Shown here: positions 42,776 to 52,308 of the stretch, in pieces
Layout: every line of letters begins with the position of its first letter
Position numbering within the stretch: the stretch's first letter is position 1
Assembly: GCF_013874595.1 (NCBI RefSeq)
Contig: NZ_CP059431.1
Span: forward strand, 1,550,001 to 1,614,000
Direction: 5' to 3'
From: Flavobacterium sp. xlx-214
GTDB taxonomy: Bacteria > Bacteroidota > Bacteroidia > Flavobacteriales > Flavobacteriaceae
DNA: 64,000 bases
The notes under the pieces: generated by a model
Told to the model about the DNA's origin: nothing
What the model saw: the letters and a program-made list of their open reading frames with translations, nothing else
The model's database searches: none
Program-made: the position numbers and the translations under genes

Positions 42776-43855
42776 ATGAACAACTTAGATATTTTTAAAA
42801 CCACAACGTTTTCAAAATTAGAAAACAACGGTTTGTTTACCTTTTCAGCACCAAGTAATATTGCTTTGGTAAAATATTGGGGTAAAAAAGACAATCAAAT
42901 ACCAGCAAATCCTTCGTTGAGTTTTACGTTAAATAACTGTAAAACCATTACAACCTTAAAGTTTGAACCAAAGACAGAAAAAGGTATTTCGTTTGATTTA
43001 TTGTTTGAAGGACAACCAAAAGAATCATTCCGACCAAAAATTCAGAAATACTTTGAGCGTATTCAAGATTTGTGTCCATATATTTTAGATTATCATTTTA
43101 CCATTGATACTCAAAATACCTTTCCGCATAGTTCAGGAATTGCATCATCGGCATCGGGTATGGCTGCATTATCGGTAAACATCATTGCCTTAGAGAAATT
43201 AGTTGCCAACCAACAAACCGAAGAGTATTACGAACAAAAAGCATCTTTATTGGCTCGTTTAGGTTCAGGTAGCGCTTGCAGAAGCATCAAAGGAAATATT
43301 GTAGTTTGGGGACAAACAGCCAGTATTGAAAACAGTACCGATTTGTTTGGCGTTCCTTTTAATTATGAAGTACACGAAAACTTTCAAAATTACCAAGATT
43401 CTATTTTATTGGTTGATAAAGGTGAAAAACAAGTTTCAAGTACAGTTGGGCATGAGTTAATGCACAATCATCCGTTTGCTGAACAGCGTTTTGTACAAGC
43501 GCATACAAACATTGCACAGTTAAAAGATATTTTAAAATCGGGTAATTTAGAGCAGTTCATTGCTTTGGTTGAAAGTGAAGCATTGACTTTACACGCCATG
43601 ATGATGACATCAATGCCGTATTTTATTTTAATGAAGCCTAATACGTTAGAAATCATTCAAAAAATTTGGAATTATCGTCGAGAAACTAATGTTCCCGTTT
43701 GTTTTACGCTTGATGCAGGTGCAAATGTACATGTATTGTATCCAAATAAATACAAAACCGAAGTGCAAGATTTTATTGCGAATCAACTAGCAGTTCATTG
43801 TCAAAATAAGCAATATATTCACGACGAAATGGGTTTTGGAACCCAACAATTATAA
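42776..43855 (+). CDS. mvaD: Diphosphomevalonate decarboxylase
   Basis: 359 aa GHMP-family enzyme converting mevalonate diphosphate to isopentenyl diphosphate. Visible: SAPSNIALVKYWGKKD (~residues 21-36), NPSLSFTLN, the ATP loop PHSSGIASSASGMAAL (~116-131), and ARLGSGSACRS (~162-172). The Asp of the catalytic pair is expected in FTLDAGANVHVLY. Followed by a strong terminator. Confidence 0.96.
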   Translation: MNNLDIFKTTTFSKLENNGLFTFSAPSNIALVKYWGKKDNQIPANPSLSFTLNNCKTITTLKFEPKTEKGISFDLLFEGQPKESFRPKIQKYFERIQDLCPYILDYHFTIDTQNTFPHSSGIASSASGMAALSVNIIALEKLVANQQTEEYYEQKASLLARLGSGSACRSIKGNIVVWGQTASIENSTDLFGVPFNYEVHENFQNYQDSILLVDKGEKQVSSTVGHELMHNHPFAEQRFVQAHTNIAQLKDILKSGNLEQFIALVESEALTLHAMMMTSMPYFILMKPNTLEIIQKIWNYRRETNVPVCFTLDAGANVHVLYPNKYKTEVQDFIANQLAVHCQNKQYIHDEMGFGTQQL

Positions 43856-43876
43856 ATTTAAGTTGAGTATAAAAAT

Positions 43877-43911
43877 AAAAGTTCAGGTGTTAGCACCTGA
43901 ACTTTTATTTT
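43877..43911. terminator. Bidirectional terminator after mvaD
   Basis: Stem AAAAGTTCAGGTG / CACCTGAACTTTT with loop TTAG and flanking T run, between converging genes. Confidence 0.92.
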
Positions 43912-43927
43912 TTAATAATATTAAAAA

Positions 43928-44329
43928 TTAGATGACTTGAGCACCTGCTACAGCTACAGCATGATCATCCTCAACAGTACTTCCGCTAACACCAACTGCT
44001 CCAATAATAGTTCCATTAGCATCTTTAATTACTACACCTCCTGGAAACGTAATTAAACCATTGTTAGAATGTTCAATATTGTATAAAGCACCACCTGGTT
44101 GTGATAATTGACCAATAGCACCTGTATCCATATTAAAAAAACGGGCAGTTCGTGCCTTTTTTTGCGAAATATCAATGGAACCTAACCAAGCATCATCCAT
44201 TTTATTAAAAGCTACTAAATTAGTACCTGCATCAACTACTGCAATGTTCATTTTTACATTTAATTCTTCAGACTTTTTAATAGCCGCATCTATAACTTTT
44301 CTTGCTAATTCTAAAGTGATATTACTCAT
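43928..44329 (-). CDS. GlcG/HbpS-family (DUF336) heme-binding-type protein
   Basis: 133-aa single-domain protein of the GlcG/HbpS fold: [40 protein letters not shown], and the Gly-rich core [20 protein letters not shown]. Members bind heme or act as accessory proteins to oxidoreductases or sensors; the ligand here is not known. No signal peptide. Divergent from an AraC-type regulator that may control it. Confidence 0.88.
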   Translation of the reverse strand: MSNITLELARKVIDAAIKKSEELNVKMNIAVVDAGTNLVAFNKMDDAWLGSIDISQKKARTARFFNMDTGAIGQLSQPGGALYNIEHSNNGLITFPGGVVIKDANGTIIGAVGVSGSTVEDDHAVAVAGAQVI

Positions 44330-44464
44330 AGTATGAATTGTTTATATATTTGTTCTAACAAATGTATGTTTAAAATAAACACAGAGATAGTACTATAGTT
44401 TCATTAAGTAGTATTATAGTTTCAAAATATAAATTAACTTAGAAGGATTATCTGGCATTTATTT

Positions 44465-45364
44465 ATGAGTAATAGAATTGATTTGCTTGCCATACAAACT
44501 CCTGAAAACCTTAGAAAGGGTCAAGAGCATCAAACACGCTTTCATTGTGGTGCGTTTGAAGTGCTCATATTTGAAACATTTAAATCGTCTACAAAGATTA
44601 AAATTTGCTATGAAGGTTTGTCTGTTTCAAGCATGATTCGTGGTTATAAAACTGTTTTTACTAAAGAAGGTGAAGTTTTTAAATTTAAACCAGGCACTTC
44701 GTTGATTTTAGCTGATAAAGAAACCATATTTGCTGATTTTCCTGAAGCAGATATTAAAAATCCTGTACAATGTGCTACTATATTAATCTCGAAAGATTCT
44801 CTTAATCAGCAATTACAGTTTCTTAATACTAATTATCCTTCCGATGAACAATGGTCTATAGATTTTTCTAATTTCCATTTTAACAATAATTCAGGATTGG
44901 TTCGTACTTTTAATGAATTGCTTCAAGTTGTTATTCAACAACAACCCAATCATGCATTAACAGATTTGTTGTTGAAATCATTGTTAATTAGAATTATTGA
45001 ATCACAAAAAGAGCATCAAATACAAAAAAACAGTGTAGAGATTAATAATAAATTTCTTGAAATAAAAAGGTTTATTAGCGAAAATATAAGCTTAACTTTG
45101 AATACGGAAGAGCTTACTAAAGTTGGAAATTGTAGTAAAAGTACTTTACATAGAATGTTTGAAAACTATTGCGGTAAAACGCCAGGTGCTTATATTTTAC
45201 AACAGCGTATGAATAGCGCCAGACATTTATTGTTACAAGCTAATTGCAATATTTCTGAGGTTGCTTATAAAGTAGGCTTTAGTTCTTTAAGTTATTTTGT
45301 GAAACAGTTTAAAATGTATCATAATTGTACACCGGGTGATTATATTAAAAAATTCAAACATTAA
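44465..45364 (+). CDS. AraC-family transcriptional regulator
   Basis: 299 aa: ~190-residue N-terminal domain, then a C-terminal AraC double HTH (LNTEELTKVGNCSKSTLHRM and CNISEVAYKVGFSSLSYFVK, followed by the typical TPGDYIKKF end). Divergently oriented to the GlcG/HbpS-type gene with a 135-bp shared intergenic region, suggesting local regulation. Effector unknown. Confidence 0.9.
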   Translation: MSNRIDLLAIQTPENLRKGQEHQTRFHCGAFEVLIFETFKSSTKIKICYEGLSVSSMIRGYKTVFTKEGEVFKFKPGTSLILADKETIFADFPEADIKNPVQCATILISKDSLNQQLQFLNTNYPSDEQWSIDFSNFHFNNNSGLVRTFNELLQVVIQQQPNHALTDLLLKSLLIRIIESQKEHQIQKNSVEINNKFLEIKRFISENISLTLNTEELTKVGNCSKSTLHRMFENYCGKTPGAYILQQRMNSARHLLLQANCNISEVAYKVGFSSLSYFVKQFKMYHNCTPGDYIKKFKH

Positions 45365-45397
45365 ATATAGCACTTTAGTAAATCAAAAAATAGATTA

Positions 45398-45742
45398 ATG
45401 CAACAAGTAAAATGCACCCATTGTCATAAACCTTTGGTTTGTAATGCCGATGATATTAAAAATTGCGATTGCCAAAAAATAGAATTGTTAGATGAAACGG
45501 TTGCTTTTTTGTACGAAAAAACGCAACACGATTGTTTGTGTAATGATTGTTTGTTGAAGTTTGATGAAATGATGAAGTTTGCACAAACCAATAAGTTTCC
45601 AAAACGTCCCACCGAAATGGTGGAAGGTTTGCATTTTTATATGGAAAACGGTTTTTTTGTTTTTACCGAAATGTATCATTTCTTAAAAGGAAGATGCTGT
45701 AAAAACGGTTGCCGTCATTGTGTGTATGGCATTCATAAATAA
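45398..45742 (+). CDS. Cysteine-rich CWC / DUF5522-type fusion protein
   Basis: 114 aa. The N-terminal third has a cysteine cluster (CTHCHKPLVCN ... CDCQK) like CWC-family zinc ribbons, and the middle repeats a CLCNDCL pair. The C-terminus GRCCKNGCRHCVYGIHK matches the DUF5522 pattern. In related genomes these are usually two small neighbouring genes, so this looks like a fusion. Probably metal-binding; function unknown. Confidence 0.8.
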   Translation: MQQVKCTHCHKPLVCNADDIKNCDCQKIELLDETVAFLYEKTQHDCLCNDCLLKFDEMMKFAQTNKFPKRPTEMVEGLHFYMENGFFVFTEMYHFLKGRCCKNGCRHCVYGIHK

Positions 45743-45769
45743 AACATTTTAACAATACAACATACCCTT

Positions 45770-46486
45770 ATGAACAGTTTAGTTATTGTTATTATTGATG
45801 ATGAACCTAAAGCCCGCGAGGTTTTAAAAAGCTACATCAATATTTTAATTCCTGATAATAAGTTTGAATATGTTTCGTGCAATTCGGTAAAAGAAGGAGC
45901 CGAAGCGATTGAAAAATATTACCCCGATTTGGTTTTTTTGGATATTGAAATGCCAGAAGCCAACGGTTTTGAATTGTTTGATAAGGTTAAAAAAGATAGT
46001 TTTGAAGTGGTTTTTGTAACTGCTTTTTCGCAGTATTTGGAAAAATCGGTGAATGATATTGGTTGTTTTGGGTATTTGTACAAACCTTTAGAGCGTGAAA
46101 AGTTACTGCGTATTTTTGAACGTTTCCAAGAAAAAGCCATCGAAAAAAAATACCTGAAGTTTATCAACAGTGCCCAAAACAAAAGGGTAATGATTGAATT
46201 AAACGATATTGTTTTTTGTAAAGCCTCTAATAATTATTGCGAATTATTTATGAAAGATGGCAAAAGCAAATATGTACTAAGTAAAACGCTAAAAAACATT
46301 GAAGCTGAATTACCTGAAACTAATTTTCTAAGAGTCCATAGAACGTTTTTAGTTAATACACATCATATTGTATCGTTTACAAAAGAAGACAATACCTTAG
46401 AGTTAAATCATTTTAATGAAGACTGGGATCAAAATATTCCAGTGTCCGAATCTTCTCGTAAAGTCCTACGCTCGTTGTTTTTATGA
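45770..46486 (+). CDS. LytTR-family response regulator
   Basis: 238 aa. Receiver domain with acidic pocket (IIDDEPKAR), phosphoacceptor Asp58 in VFLDIEMPEANG, and Lys in YLYKPLER. C-terminal LytTR DNA-binding domain (VFCKASNNYCELFMKDG ... FLRVHRTFLVNTHHI). It overlaps the following kinase gene by 4 bp. LytTR proteins bind paired direct repeats about two helical turns apart; such pairs lie at 49467 and 50025, downstream of this operon. Confidence 0.95.
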   Translation: MNSLVIVIIDDEPKAREVLKSYINILIPDNKFEYVSCNSVKEGAEAIEKYYPDLVFLDIEMPEANGFELFDKVKKDSFEVVFVTAFSQYLEKSVNDIGCFGYLYKPLEREKLLRIFERFQEKAIEKKYLKFINSAQNKRVMIELNDIVFCKASNNYCELFMKDGKSKYVLSKTLKNIEAELPETNFLRVHRTFLVNTHHIVSFTKEDNTLELNHFNEDWDQNIPVSESSRKVLRSLFL

Positions 46487-49461
46487 GATTTTTTTACATT
46501 ATTATACTATTTCTTTTCAAGTTATCGGTTTATGCACAATACACCGATACCAAGATATTGAATGTAAATAATGGCTTGCTTTCAAACAACGTTCATGTAA
46601 CTTTTGTTGATAACGACGGTAATTTACTTTTAGGATCGCGTGCAGGTTTGGCTGTAAGAAATGGTAATGTTTTTGAAACCAGCAAGCAAACAACAAAATA
46701 TAAGTTTAACAATATTTACGATATTTTAGAAGATCCGAACGAAGGGAAGTGGATTGCAGGTTACGGGCAAGGAGTGCTTTATTTTAAGGATAATACCAAT
46801 AAATTATTCAGCACTAAAAATAAATTGGCTCATAACACGGTGCGAACGTTGTTTTATTTTAAGGAAGAAATTTACGTAGGTACTTTAAACGGAATTTCTA
46901 TTATTAATACAAAAAACTTCTCGGTTACCAACCCAACGTTTACGCAAAACAAAGACTATCTATTTACAGTTGCAAGTTTTTTTTCGGTGAATAATAAGGT
47001 GTATGCCACTACTTTAAACGATGGTATTTACGAAGTAACTCATACCAAGGTTCAAAAAATATCAGATCTTAAAAAAACATTTTCAAGTATTGTTTTTAAC
47101 AACAAAATATATATATCAACTAACGATAAATTGCTGGTTTTAAATCCACAAAGTTTTAAAGTTGAAAAGGAATATCCTATAGGTAATATTTGGAAATTTT
47201 TAATAGTTGATGATTCTTTGTACTTTGTATCATCGGGTATTTTTGAAACCGATGGCGGACTTTATAAAATAGGCAACAATCATTTAGAAAATCTTACCAC
47301 AACTTACAATTTACCTTATACCGATTTAAAAAGCATTGCTTATAACAAGCAAAATCAGATGCTGTATGTAGGCACACAAAATAATGGTTTAGTGCAGATA
47401 AACCTGAATGTACCTGTTGCCAATTATGAGCAAGATAAAATGGTTTATTGTTTAAATACGCAAAATAACCAACAGTTTGTGTTTCATAATAAAGGATTTA
47501 CCTTGCTTGAAAATAACCAAGTCGTAAAAGAAGTTGCGTTAAGCACTTTTAAAAAATTTCAAGAAACACATCCTTCTAAATTTCAGCAAAAAGCAGTTAT
47601 TCAAAATCATTTTTACCCGATTGATTATACCACAACAGCTTCTAAAATTATTTTTTACAGTTCTCAAATTCACAACAATAAACTTTGGGTGGCATCAAAC
47701 ATCGGTATGTTTTCAATGAGTTTGCAAGGCGGAATTTTAAAATATTACCCTATACATACGTATTATTTCACGTTTTTTAAAAATCAATTAGTAATGCCCG
47801 TTCCGTATGGTGGCGTACGTGTTTTTAAAGAGGTAGATGCTTTTTCGTATGATTATTTTCACGATTTTAATAATCCTTCCATTCCTGCCGAAATTGTATC
47901 AGTAGCACAAACCCATGATGCGGTTTATTTTGCATCGGCTTTAAGTGGTTTGTATCAGTATAAAAACGGCTTGTTTCAATCGTTTGCTGAAAATAAATCG
48001 TTTACTGAGCTTAAATTAAAAAGTATTTGTACCACAAGTTCGGGAAATTTAGTGGTTGTGACCGATTTTAACGATGTGTATGTTTTAGATGTTCATACAT
48101 CAACTCCGAAAATAAAGCAGCAAATTGCGCATCAAAAAATTAAAGGAAGTACTACTTTTTTTGTGAACGAAATAAACGGAGTGCTTTACATTGGTACCAA
48201 TTTAGGAATTAATGTTTTTAAAGGGAATGATTATTATTTTATTGATAAAGACCAAGGGTTTACCAATTACAATAGCACCAAAGCCGAGGTTTTTAACAAC
48301 CAATTGTTTATAGGTACCAAGGCAGGGTATTTTGTTTTAAACAACAATTATTTTACCACCAAAAGAAGTTTTAACAACAAAGTGGTTGTTGAAACGGTTT
48401 ACGTTAATAATACAGAACGAACGAATTTTTCTGATGTAAAAACGTTGACGGTACCTTATAATGAAAACACCATTCGATTGCTTTTTTCAGTACCGCAAGC
48501 AAAATATCCCAACAAGTTAAAATACAAATTTCGATTAAAAGAAACAGAGCCTTGGCAAGAGTTAACATCGGAAAATCAAATCGCACTGAACTATTTAAAA
48601 AGCGATGATTATACGGTGCAATTACAAATTACCGATGAAGATACAGGTACTATTGCACATCAAACTTTATTGTATTTAAAAGTTAAGCAACCGTTTTATT
48701 ATACATTGCCTTTTCTTTTAACAAGTTTCCTTTTGGTAATAGGTGCTTTTTTTGCGGGATACAAGTTGCGTATAAACTATTTAAAGCAAAAACAGGCAAA
48801 AGATATGCAACTATTGATGTTGCAAAACGATCAAAAAACAAAAGAATTACTTTTTGATAAACAATTAGCCGATGTAAAGCTACAAGCATTAAAAAGTCAA
48901 ATGAACTCGCACTTTTTGTTCAATGTGTTAAGTTCTATTCAGTATTTTATTATTTGTAAAGATGTTGATAATGCGTTGTATTACTTAGAACAGTTTTCAA
49001 CATTAATTCGAACCACCTTAAATTATTCCGATAAAAAATCGATTACACTTTATGAAGAAATCAACTACTTAAAACAATACATAGAGATTGAAAATTTACG
49101 TACTGAGCATCCTATATTGTTTACAACCACCATTGACCAAACGTTAAACGCCGAGAAAATAAGTATTGTGCCGTTATTGTTGCAACCTTTTGTAGAAAAT
49201 GCCATTGTACACGCGTTTCCGCCAAGTATTACACAACCACATATTCAATTATTAGTTGATAAAATAGGCGATGCGGTACAAATTACCATAGCAGACAATG
49301 GTATTGGTTATCAAGAAAAGAAAGCAACAGCGCATCAATCAAAAGGAATTTCCATTGTACAAACGCAATTACAACTTACCCAAGAAACGCTTAGTACACC
49401 TATACAAATTACTTCCTCATCGGCAGGTACAACTGTTGTTATTTTACTAAACAATTACTAA
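46483..49461 (+). CDS. LytS-type sensor histidine kinase with beta-propeller sensor
   Basis: 992 aa. Signal peptide (MRFFYIIILFLFKLSVYAQ), a long extracytoplasmic sensor of two-component-regulator-propeller repeats plus a Y_Y_Y-type domain before the membrane, one transmembrane helix (LPFLLTSFLLVIGAFFAGY, ~residues 737-755), a coiled coil, and a His_kinase domain with phosphoacceptor His in KSQMNSHFLFNVLSSIQYF (~808). The ATPase part has NAIVHAF and ADNGIGY. It partners the LytTR regulator encoded just upstream. The ligand is unknown. Confidence 0.94.
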   Translation: MRFFYIIILFLFKLSVYAQYTDTKILNVNNGLLSNNVHVTFVDNDGNLLLGSRAGLAVRNGNVFETSKQTTKYKFNNIYDILEDPNEGKWIAGYGQGVLYFKDNTNKLFSTKNKLAHNTVRTLFYFKEEIYVGTLNGISIINTKNFSVTNPTFTQNKDYLFTVASFFSVNNKVYATTLNDGIYEVTHTKVQKISDLKKTFSSIVFNNKIYISTNDKLLVLNPQSFKVEKEYPIGNIWKFLIVDDSLYFVSSGIFETDGGLYKIGNNHLENLTTTYNLPYTDLKSIAYNKQNQMLYVGTQNNGLVQINLNVPVANYEQDKMVYCLNTQNNQQFVFHNKGFTLLENNQVVKEVALSTFKKFQETHPSKFQQKAVIQNHFYPIDYTTTASKIIFYSSQIHNNKLWVASNIGMFSMSLQGGILKYYPIHTYYFTFFKNQLVMPVPYGGVRVFKEVDAFSYDYFHDFNNPSIPAEIVSVAQTHDAVYFASALSGLYQYKNGLFQSFAENKSFTELKLKSICTTSSGNLVVVTDFNDVYVLDVHTSTPKIKQQIAHQKIKGSTTFFVNEINGVLYIGTNLGINVFKGNDYYFIDKDQGFTNYNSTKAEVFNNQLFIGTKAGYFVLNNNYFTTKRSFNNKVVVETVYVNNTERTNFSDVKTLTVPYNENTIRLLFSVPQAKYPNKLKYKFRLKETEPWQELTSENQIALNYLKSDDYTVQLQITDEDTGTIAHQTLLYLKVKQPFYYTLPFLLTSFLLVIGAFFAGYKLRINYLKQKQAKDMQLLMLQNDQKTKELLFDKQLADVKLQALKSQMNSHFLFNVLSSIQYFIICKDVDNALYYLEQFSTLIRTTLNYSDKKSITLYEEINYLKQYIEIENLRTEHPILFTTTIDQTLNAEKISIVPLLLQPFVENAIVHAFPPSITQPHIQLLVDKIGDAVQITIADNGIGYQEKKATAHQSKGISIVQTQLQLTQETLSTPIQITSSSAGTTVVILLNNY

Positions 49462-49466
49462 AAACC

Positions 49467-49535
49467 GCATTCACTAAAAAAAACACGGCATTCACCCAAT
49501 TGTTTTAAGAAGGCAATAGGCAAAAGCTACTTTTG
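49467..49535 (+). promoter_or_regulatory. Candidate LytTR operator and promoter of the TPR gene
   Basis: Direct repeats GCATTCACT (49467) and GCATTCACCCAA (49488), 21 bp apart, followed 40 bp later by the -7 box TACTTTTG (49528-49535). The same arrangement recurs before the dynamin operon. The spacing suits binding of a LytTR dimer to one DNA face. Confidence 0.6.
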
Positions 49536-49651
49536 CATTACCAAAACCTTACAAACATTTACGAAACAAAGCCCTTAAAACATTATAAAAACCTATTTGT
49601 TTGTGCACTTTCAGTTACTTTTTGTGGCAAGGGCTTTATTTGTTTTTTTAT

Positions 49652-50023
49652 ATGAATGTCGAAATTATAATACAAACACTAAACGAGTTAGTACATCAAG
49701 AAGCTTTTTTATTAGCAGAGCATCTTATATTACAACATCCGCAACACCATCAAAACATTGAGTTTAATGATGTGTATGCCACCGTTTTATATTTCTTAGA
49801 CAAACATACCCAAGCATTGGCAGTACTTGATTTTAATATCGAGCGTATTCTACACCATAAAGCCAATGAAAGTTGGTTAATAGCAAGTTATTTTCAAAAA
49901 GCCAATTGCTATTTAGCTCTTAACAATACCCCAAAAGCACATTATTACTTCCAAAAAGTTTTAGATACACAAGATGTTTCCTCTCCCTTGTATCAAGAAA
50001 TTAACCAATTGTTGTTTGTTTAA
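49652..50023 (+). CDS. Small TPR-like protein
   Basis: About 123 aa from the ATG at 49652. An earlier in-frame ATG at 49601 adds an unlikely hydrophobic leader and sits close to the predicted transcription start. Helical hairpins of TPR type are visible (ATVLYFLDKHTQALAVLDFN; SYFQKANCYLALNNTPKAHY). It lies between two copies of the 21-bp-spaced direct repeat pair and directly after a LytTR/LytS operon. Possible scaffold protein; function unknown. Confidence 0.72.
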   Translation: MNVEIIIQTLNELVHQEAFLLAEHLILQHPQHHQNIEFNDVYATVLYFLDKHTQALAVLDFNIERILHHKANESWLIASYFQKANCYLALNNTPKAHYYFQKVLDTQDVSSPLYQEINQLLFV

Positions 50024-50024
50024 G

Positions 50025-50092
50025 GCATTTACTCAAAAAAACAAGGCATTCACCCAAAAGTAGTTGCTACCTAATACCCATTCGTATATTTT
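50025..50092 (+). promoter_or_regulatory. Candidate LytTR operator and promoter of the dynamin operon
   Basis: Direct repeats GCATTTACT (50025) and GCATTCACCCAA (50046), again 21 bp apart with an A-rich spacer, followed 39 bp later by TATATTTT (50085-50092), a near-consensus -7 box. This copies the arrangement at 49467-49535. Confidence 0.6.
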
Positions 50093-50193
50093 TACTACTC
50101 TGCAGGTTTTCCTGAAAAAGCATTGAATTTCGTAGAAATACAAGAACGGAATATTAACAAGTAATAACACGAATTAACTTAAAACAAAAAACG

Positions 50194-50421
50194 ATGGCAC
50201 TATTTAAAGCAACTATTACAAGAACCGAACGTTTACCAGACGGTAACATTTTAGAAAAAGGCATGACCTTACAATACAGCTACATTGGCGTTTTTCCTTG
50301 GGATGGAAACGGGCCAGGAACCGAAGCTATTAATAATGCTTTCTTACGCGTTTTTGGTATTGATTTAAAAGCAAATTTTGCTTTACATTCTGGTATGGTG
50401 CATGTTGAAAAAATTGGATAA
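50194..50421 (+). CDS. Small conserved protein, DUF6140-like
   Basis: 75 aa, no signal peptide: MALFKATITRTERLPDGNIL, a middle TLQYSYIGVFPWDGNGPGTE, and an end INNAFLRVFGIDLKANFAL. The pattern fits what I recall of the DUF6140 family (start MALxK, then a KINxAFxxKYGIDL-type segment), of unknown function. It is the first gene of the dynamin operon, 28 bp before the next. Confidence 0.65.
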   Translation: MALFKATITRTERLPDGNILEKGMTLQYSYIGVFPWDGNGPGTEAINNAFLRVFGIDLKANFALHSGMVHVEKIG

Positions 50422-50449
50422 TAATATTAATTTTTAAATTTTATAAAAT

Positions 50450-52306
50450 ATGAGAGATACGAATATACTTAAAACTATAGCAGAGGACTTAGGTCTTTCT
50501 GATATTACTCTTGAATTACAAGTGATTAAAGATAGATTTAGTAATACTAATTCAGAGATTATTATTCCTATTGTTGGAGAATTTAGTTCAGGAAAAACAA
50601 CGCTGATAAACGCTATTACAGAAGGTAAAAAGTTGGAAACATCTTCAAAACCAACTACAGCTGTGATTTATGAAATTTTATTTGGGAATGAAAACGAAGG
50701 AGCTCAGCTATTTAAATCAAATGCTGAAGTTATAGAAATTGAAGATGTTTCAACAATCAAGAATGCTAATTTAGAAGAAGTAGAACGTGTTCGCATTTTT
50801 GATAAAGGAAATAATGTTGATAAAAATATAGTATTAGTAGATACTCCTGGATTGTCATCAAATGACCCTAAACATTTGGAAGTGTTGAGTAGCTATTTGC
50901 CAAATGCAGATGCCTTAATTTTGTGTATTGACGTAAATCAGCAAATTACTAATTCATTGTTAGAGTTTATTAAGTTCAATAATTTAGCCCATCTTCCTTT
51001 GTATTTAGTAATTACCAAGACGGATACAAAAACTTCTGATGAAATTGAAGAAGTGAAAAATTATATTTCTAGAAATATCAACATTCCTATAGATCGAATG
51101 ATTGCAATTTCATCTACAAAAAATGAATTGACTGAGTTTTATTCATTGATTGAAAATATCCAGAAAAGTAAAAATGAAATTGTTAACAATGTTCTTTCTT
51201 TTAGATTAAATAAAACAAGAGAATATCTACAAGATCATATTAAAAGTCTTATTGAAAATACAACTTCAGACTCATCAATAGAGACCCAATTAAAACAACA
51301 ACAAAGGCAGTTGGAAAAACTATTGAATGCTGTAAATAGATTAATTTCGGATTCAAGGTCTGAAGTTGAGGAAATTGAATATGAAATTGTTAAAGGTTTC
51401 TCAAGAGTAGTTTCGGATAAATTAGATAGTATTATTTCTAAAAACACAATTGATGCTGATCAACAAGCTATAAGCGCAATTAATAGTACTTGTAATTTAA
51501 TGATGAGTGATTATCAGAATGAAGTTAGAAAGAAATTGTACATTTTAGCAAATGAAAGAAAAAACACAGAGCTTGGTATTCCTTTACGATCATTAGAAAG
51601 TATCAATGTTGATCAAATAAAAATGAATCCGTTGTCTTACGATATAGATTTATCTTCGGCTGGTCAAGAGCAAATTAAAAATATTTCTAGTGGAATAAAA
51701 GTGGTAGCAGCTATTGGTGCTGTTGTCGCAACTGCAGGTTTAGCTTCGGCAGCTGCTCCTGCTGTTGCAGGAGGTAGTGCTGTTGCTGGCGCTGCTAAGG
51801 CTATCGGTACAGCTGGTACAGTAGCAAGTGTTGCTGATACTGCAACTGATATTGCAAGTATTGCGTCTAATAGAAAGAATAGAAAAATAATGACGAGTCT
51901 TGTAAATATTAAACAACATTCTGAAAATTTTAAAAAAGGAATGAATGAGGTTAATCATTACAATTCTCAAGTTGGACAGATGGTAGCACCAAATCAAAAT
52001 CAAGGTTTTGTTGAAAACATTGTTGGAAAAGTAGGCGATTCCGTTTTAGGAAAGCCACAGAGAAGAAAAATGATTAGTAACTATTTAGAAGATAGTTTAC
52101 TTCCTGAGTTTAAAGCTAATTTAAAACAAATTACAAATAATTTATTACAAGATATTCAAAACAACTTAAATAATGAAGCACAATTAACTATTGGTCATTT
52201 TGAAAATAAATTAGAAGAAATGAAAGAGTTGTTTACAAAAGACAACGAATTATTTAAAGCAAAAATCGAAAGTTATAAAAATCATTTAACTCTTTTAAAT
52301 CAATAA
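50450..52306 (+). CDS. Bacterial dynamin-like GTPase (DLP1)
   Basis: 618 aa. GTPase domain with P-loop GEFSSGKT (residues 43-50), switch region SSKPTTAVIYE, DTPG (~129), and TKTD (~190). A helical bundle follows, then an Ala/Gly-rich hydrophobic segment at ~410-467 (VVAAIGAVVATAGLASAAAP) that resembles a membrane-inserting paddle, then a C-terminal helical region. Bacterial dynamin-like proteins remodel membranes, often as pairs from adjacent genes. Here two more GTPases follow. The next gene starts 2 bp after the stop. Confidence 0.9.
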   Translation: MRDTNILKTIAEDLGLSDITLELQVIKDRFSNTNSEIIIPIVGEFSSGKTTLINAITEGKKLETSSKPTTAVIYEILFGNENEGAQLFKSNAEVIEIEDVSTIKNANLEEVERVRIFDKGNNVDKNIVLVDTPGLSSNDPKHLEVLSSYLPNADALILCIDVNQQITNSLLEFIKFNNLAHLPLYLVITKTDTKTSDEIEEVKNYISRNINIPIDRMIAISSTKNELTEFYSLIENIQKSKNEIVNNVLSFRLNKTREYLQDHIKSLIENTTSDSSIETQLKQQQRQLEKLLNAVNRLISDSRSEVEEIEYEIVKGFSRVVSDKLDSIISKNTIDADQQAISAINSTCNLMMSDYQNEVRKKLYILANERKNTELGIPLRSLESINVDQIKMNPLSYDIDLSSAGQEQIKNISSGIKVVAAIGAVVATAGLASAAAPAVAGGSAVAGAAKAIGTAGTVASVADTATDIASIASNRKNRKIMTSLVNIKQHSENFKKGMNEVNHYNSQVGQMVAPNQNQGFVENIVGKVGDSVLGKPQRRKMISNYLEDSLLPEFKANLKQITNNLLQDIQNNLNNEAQLTIGHFENKLEEMKELFTKDNELFKAKIESYKNHLTLLNQ

Positions 52307-52308
52307 TT

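Noticed and set aside
51740-52003. Minus-strand Ser/Cys-rich frame
   Set aside because: Antisense of the Ala/Gly-rich membrane segment of DLP1, whose codon bias leaves the opposite strand open.
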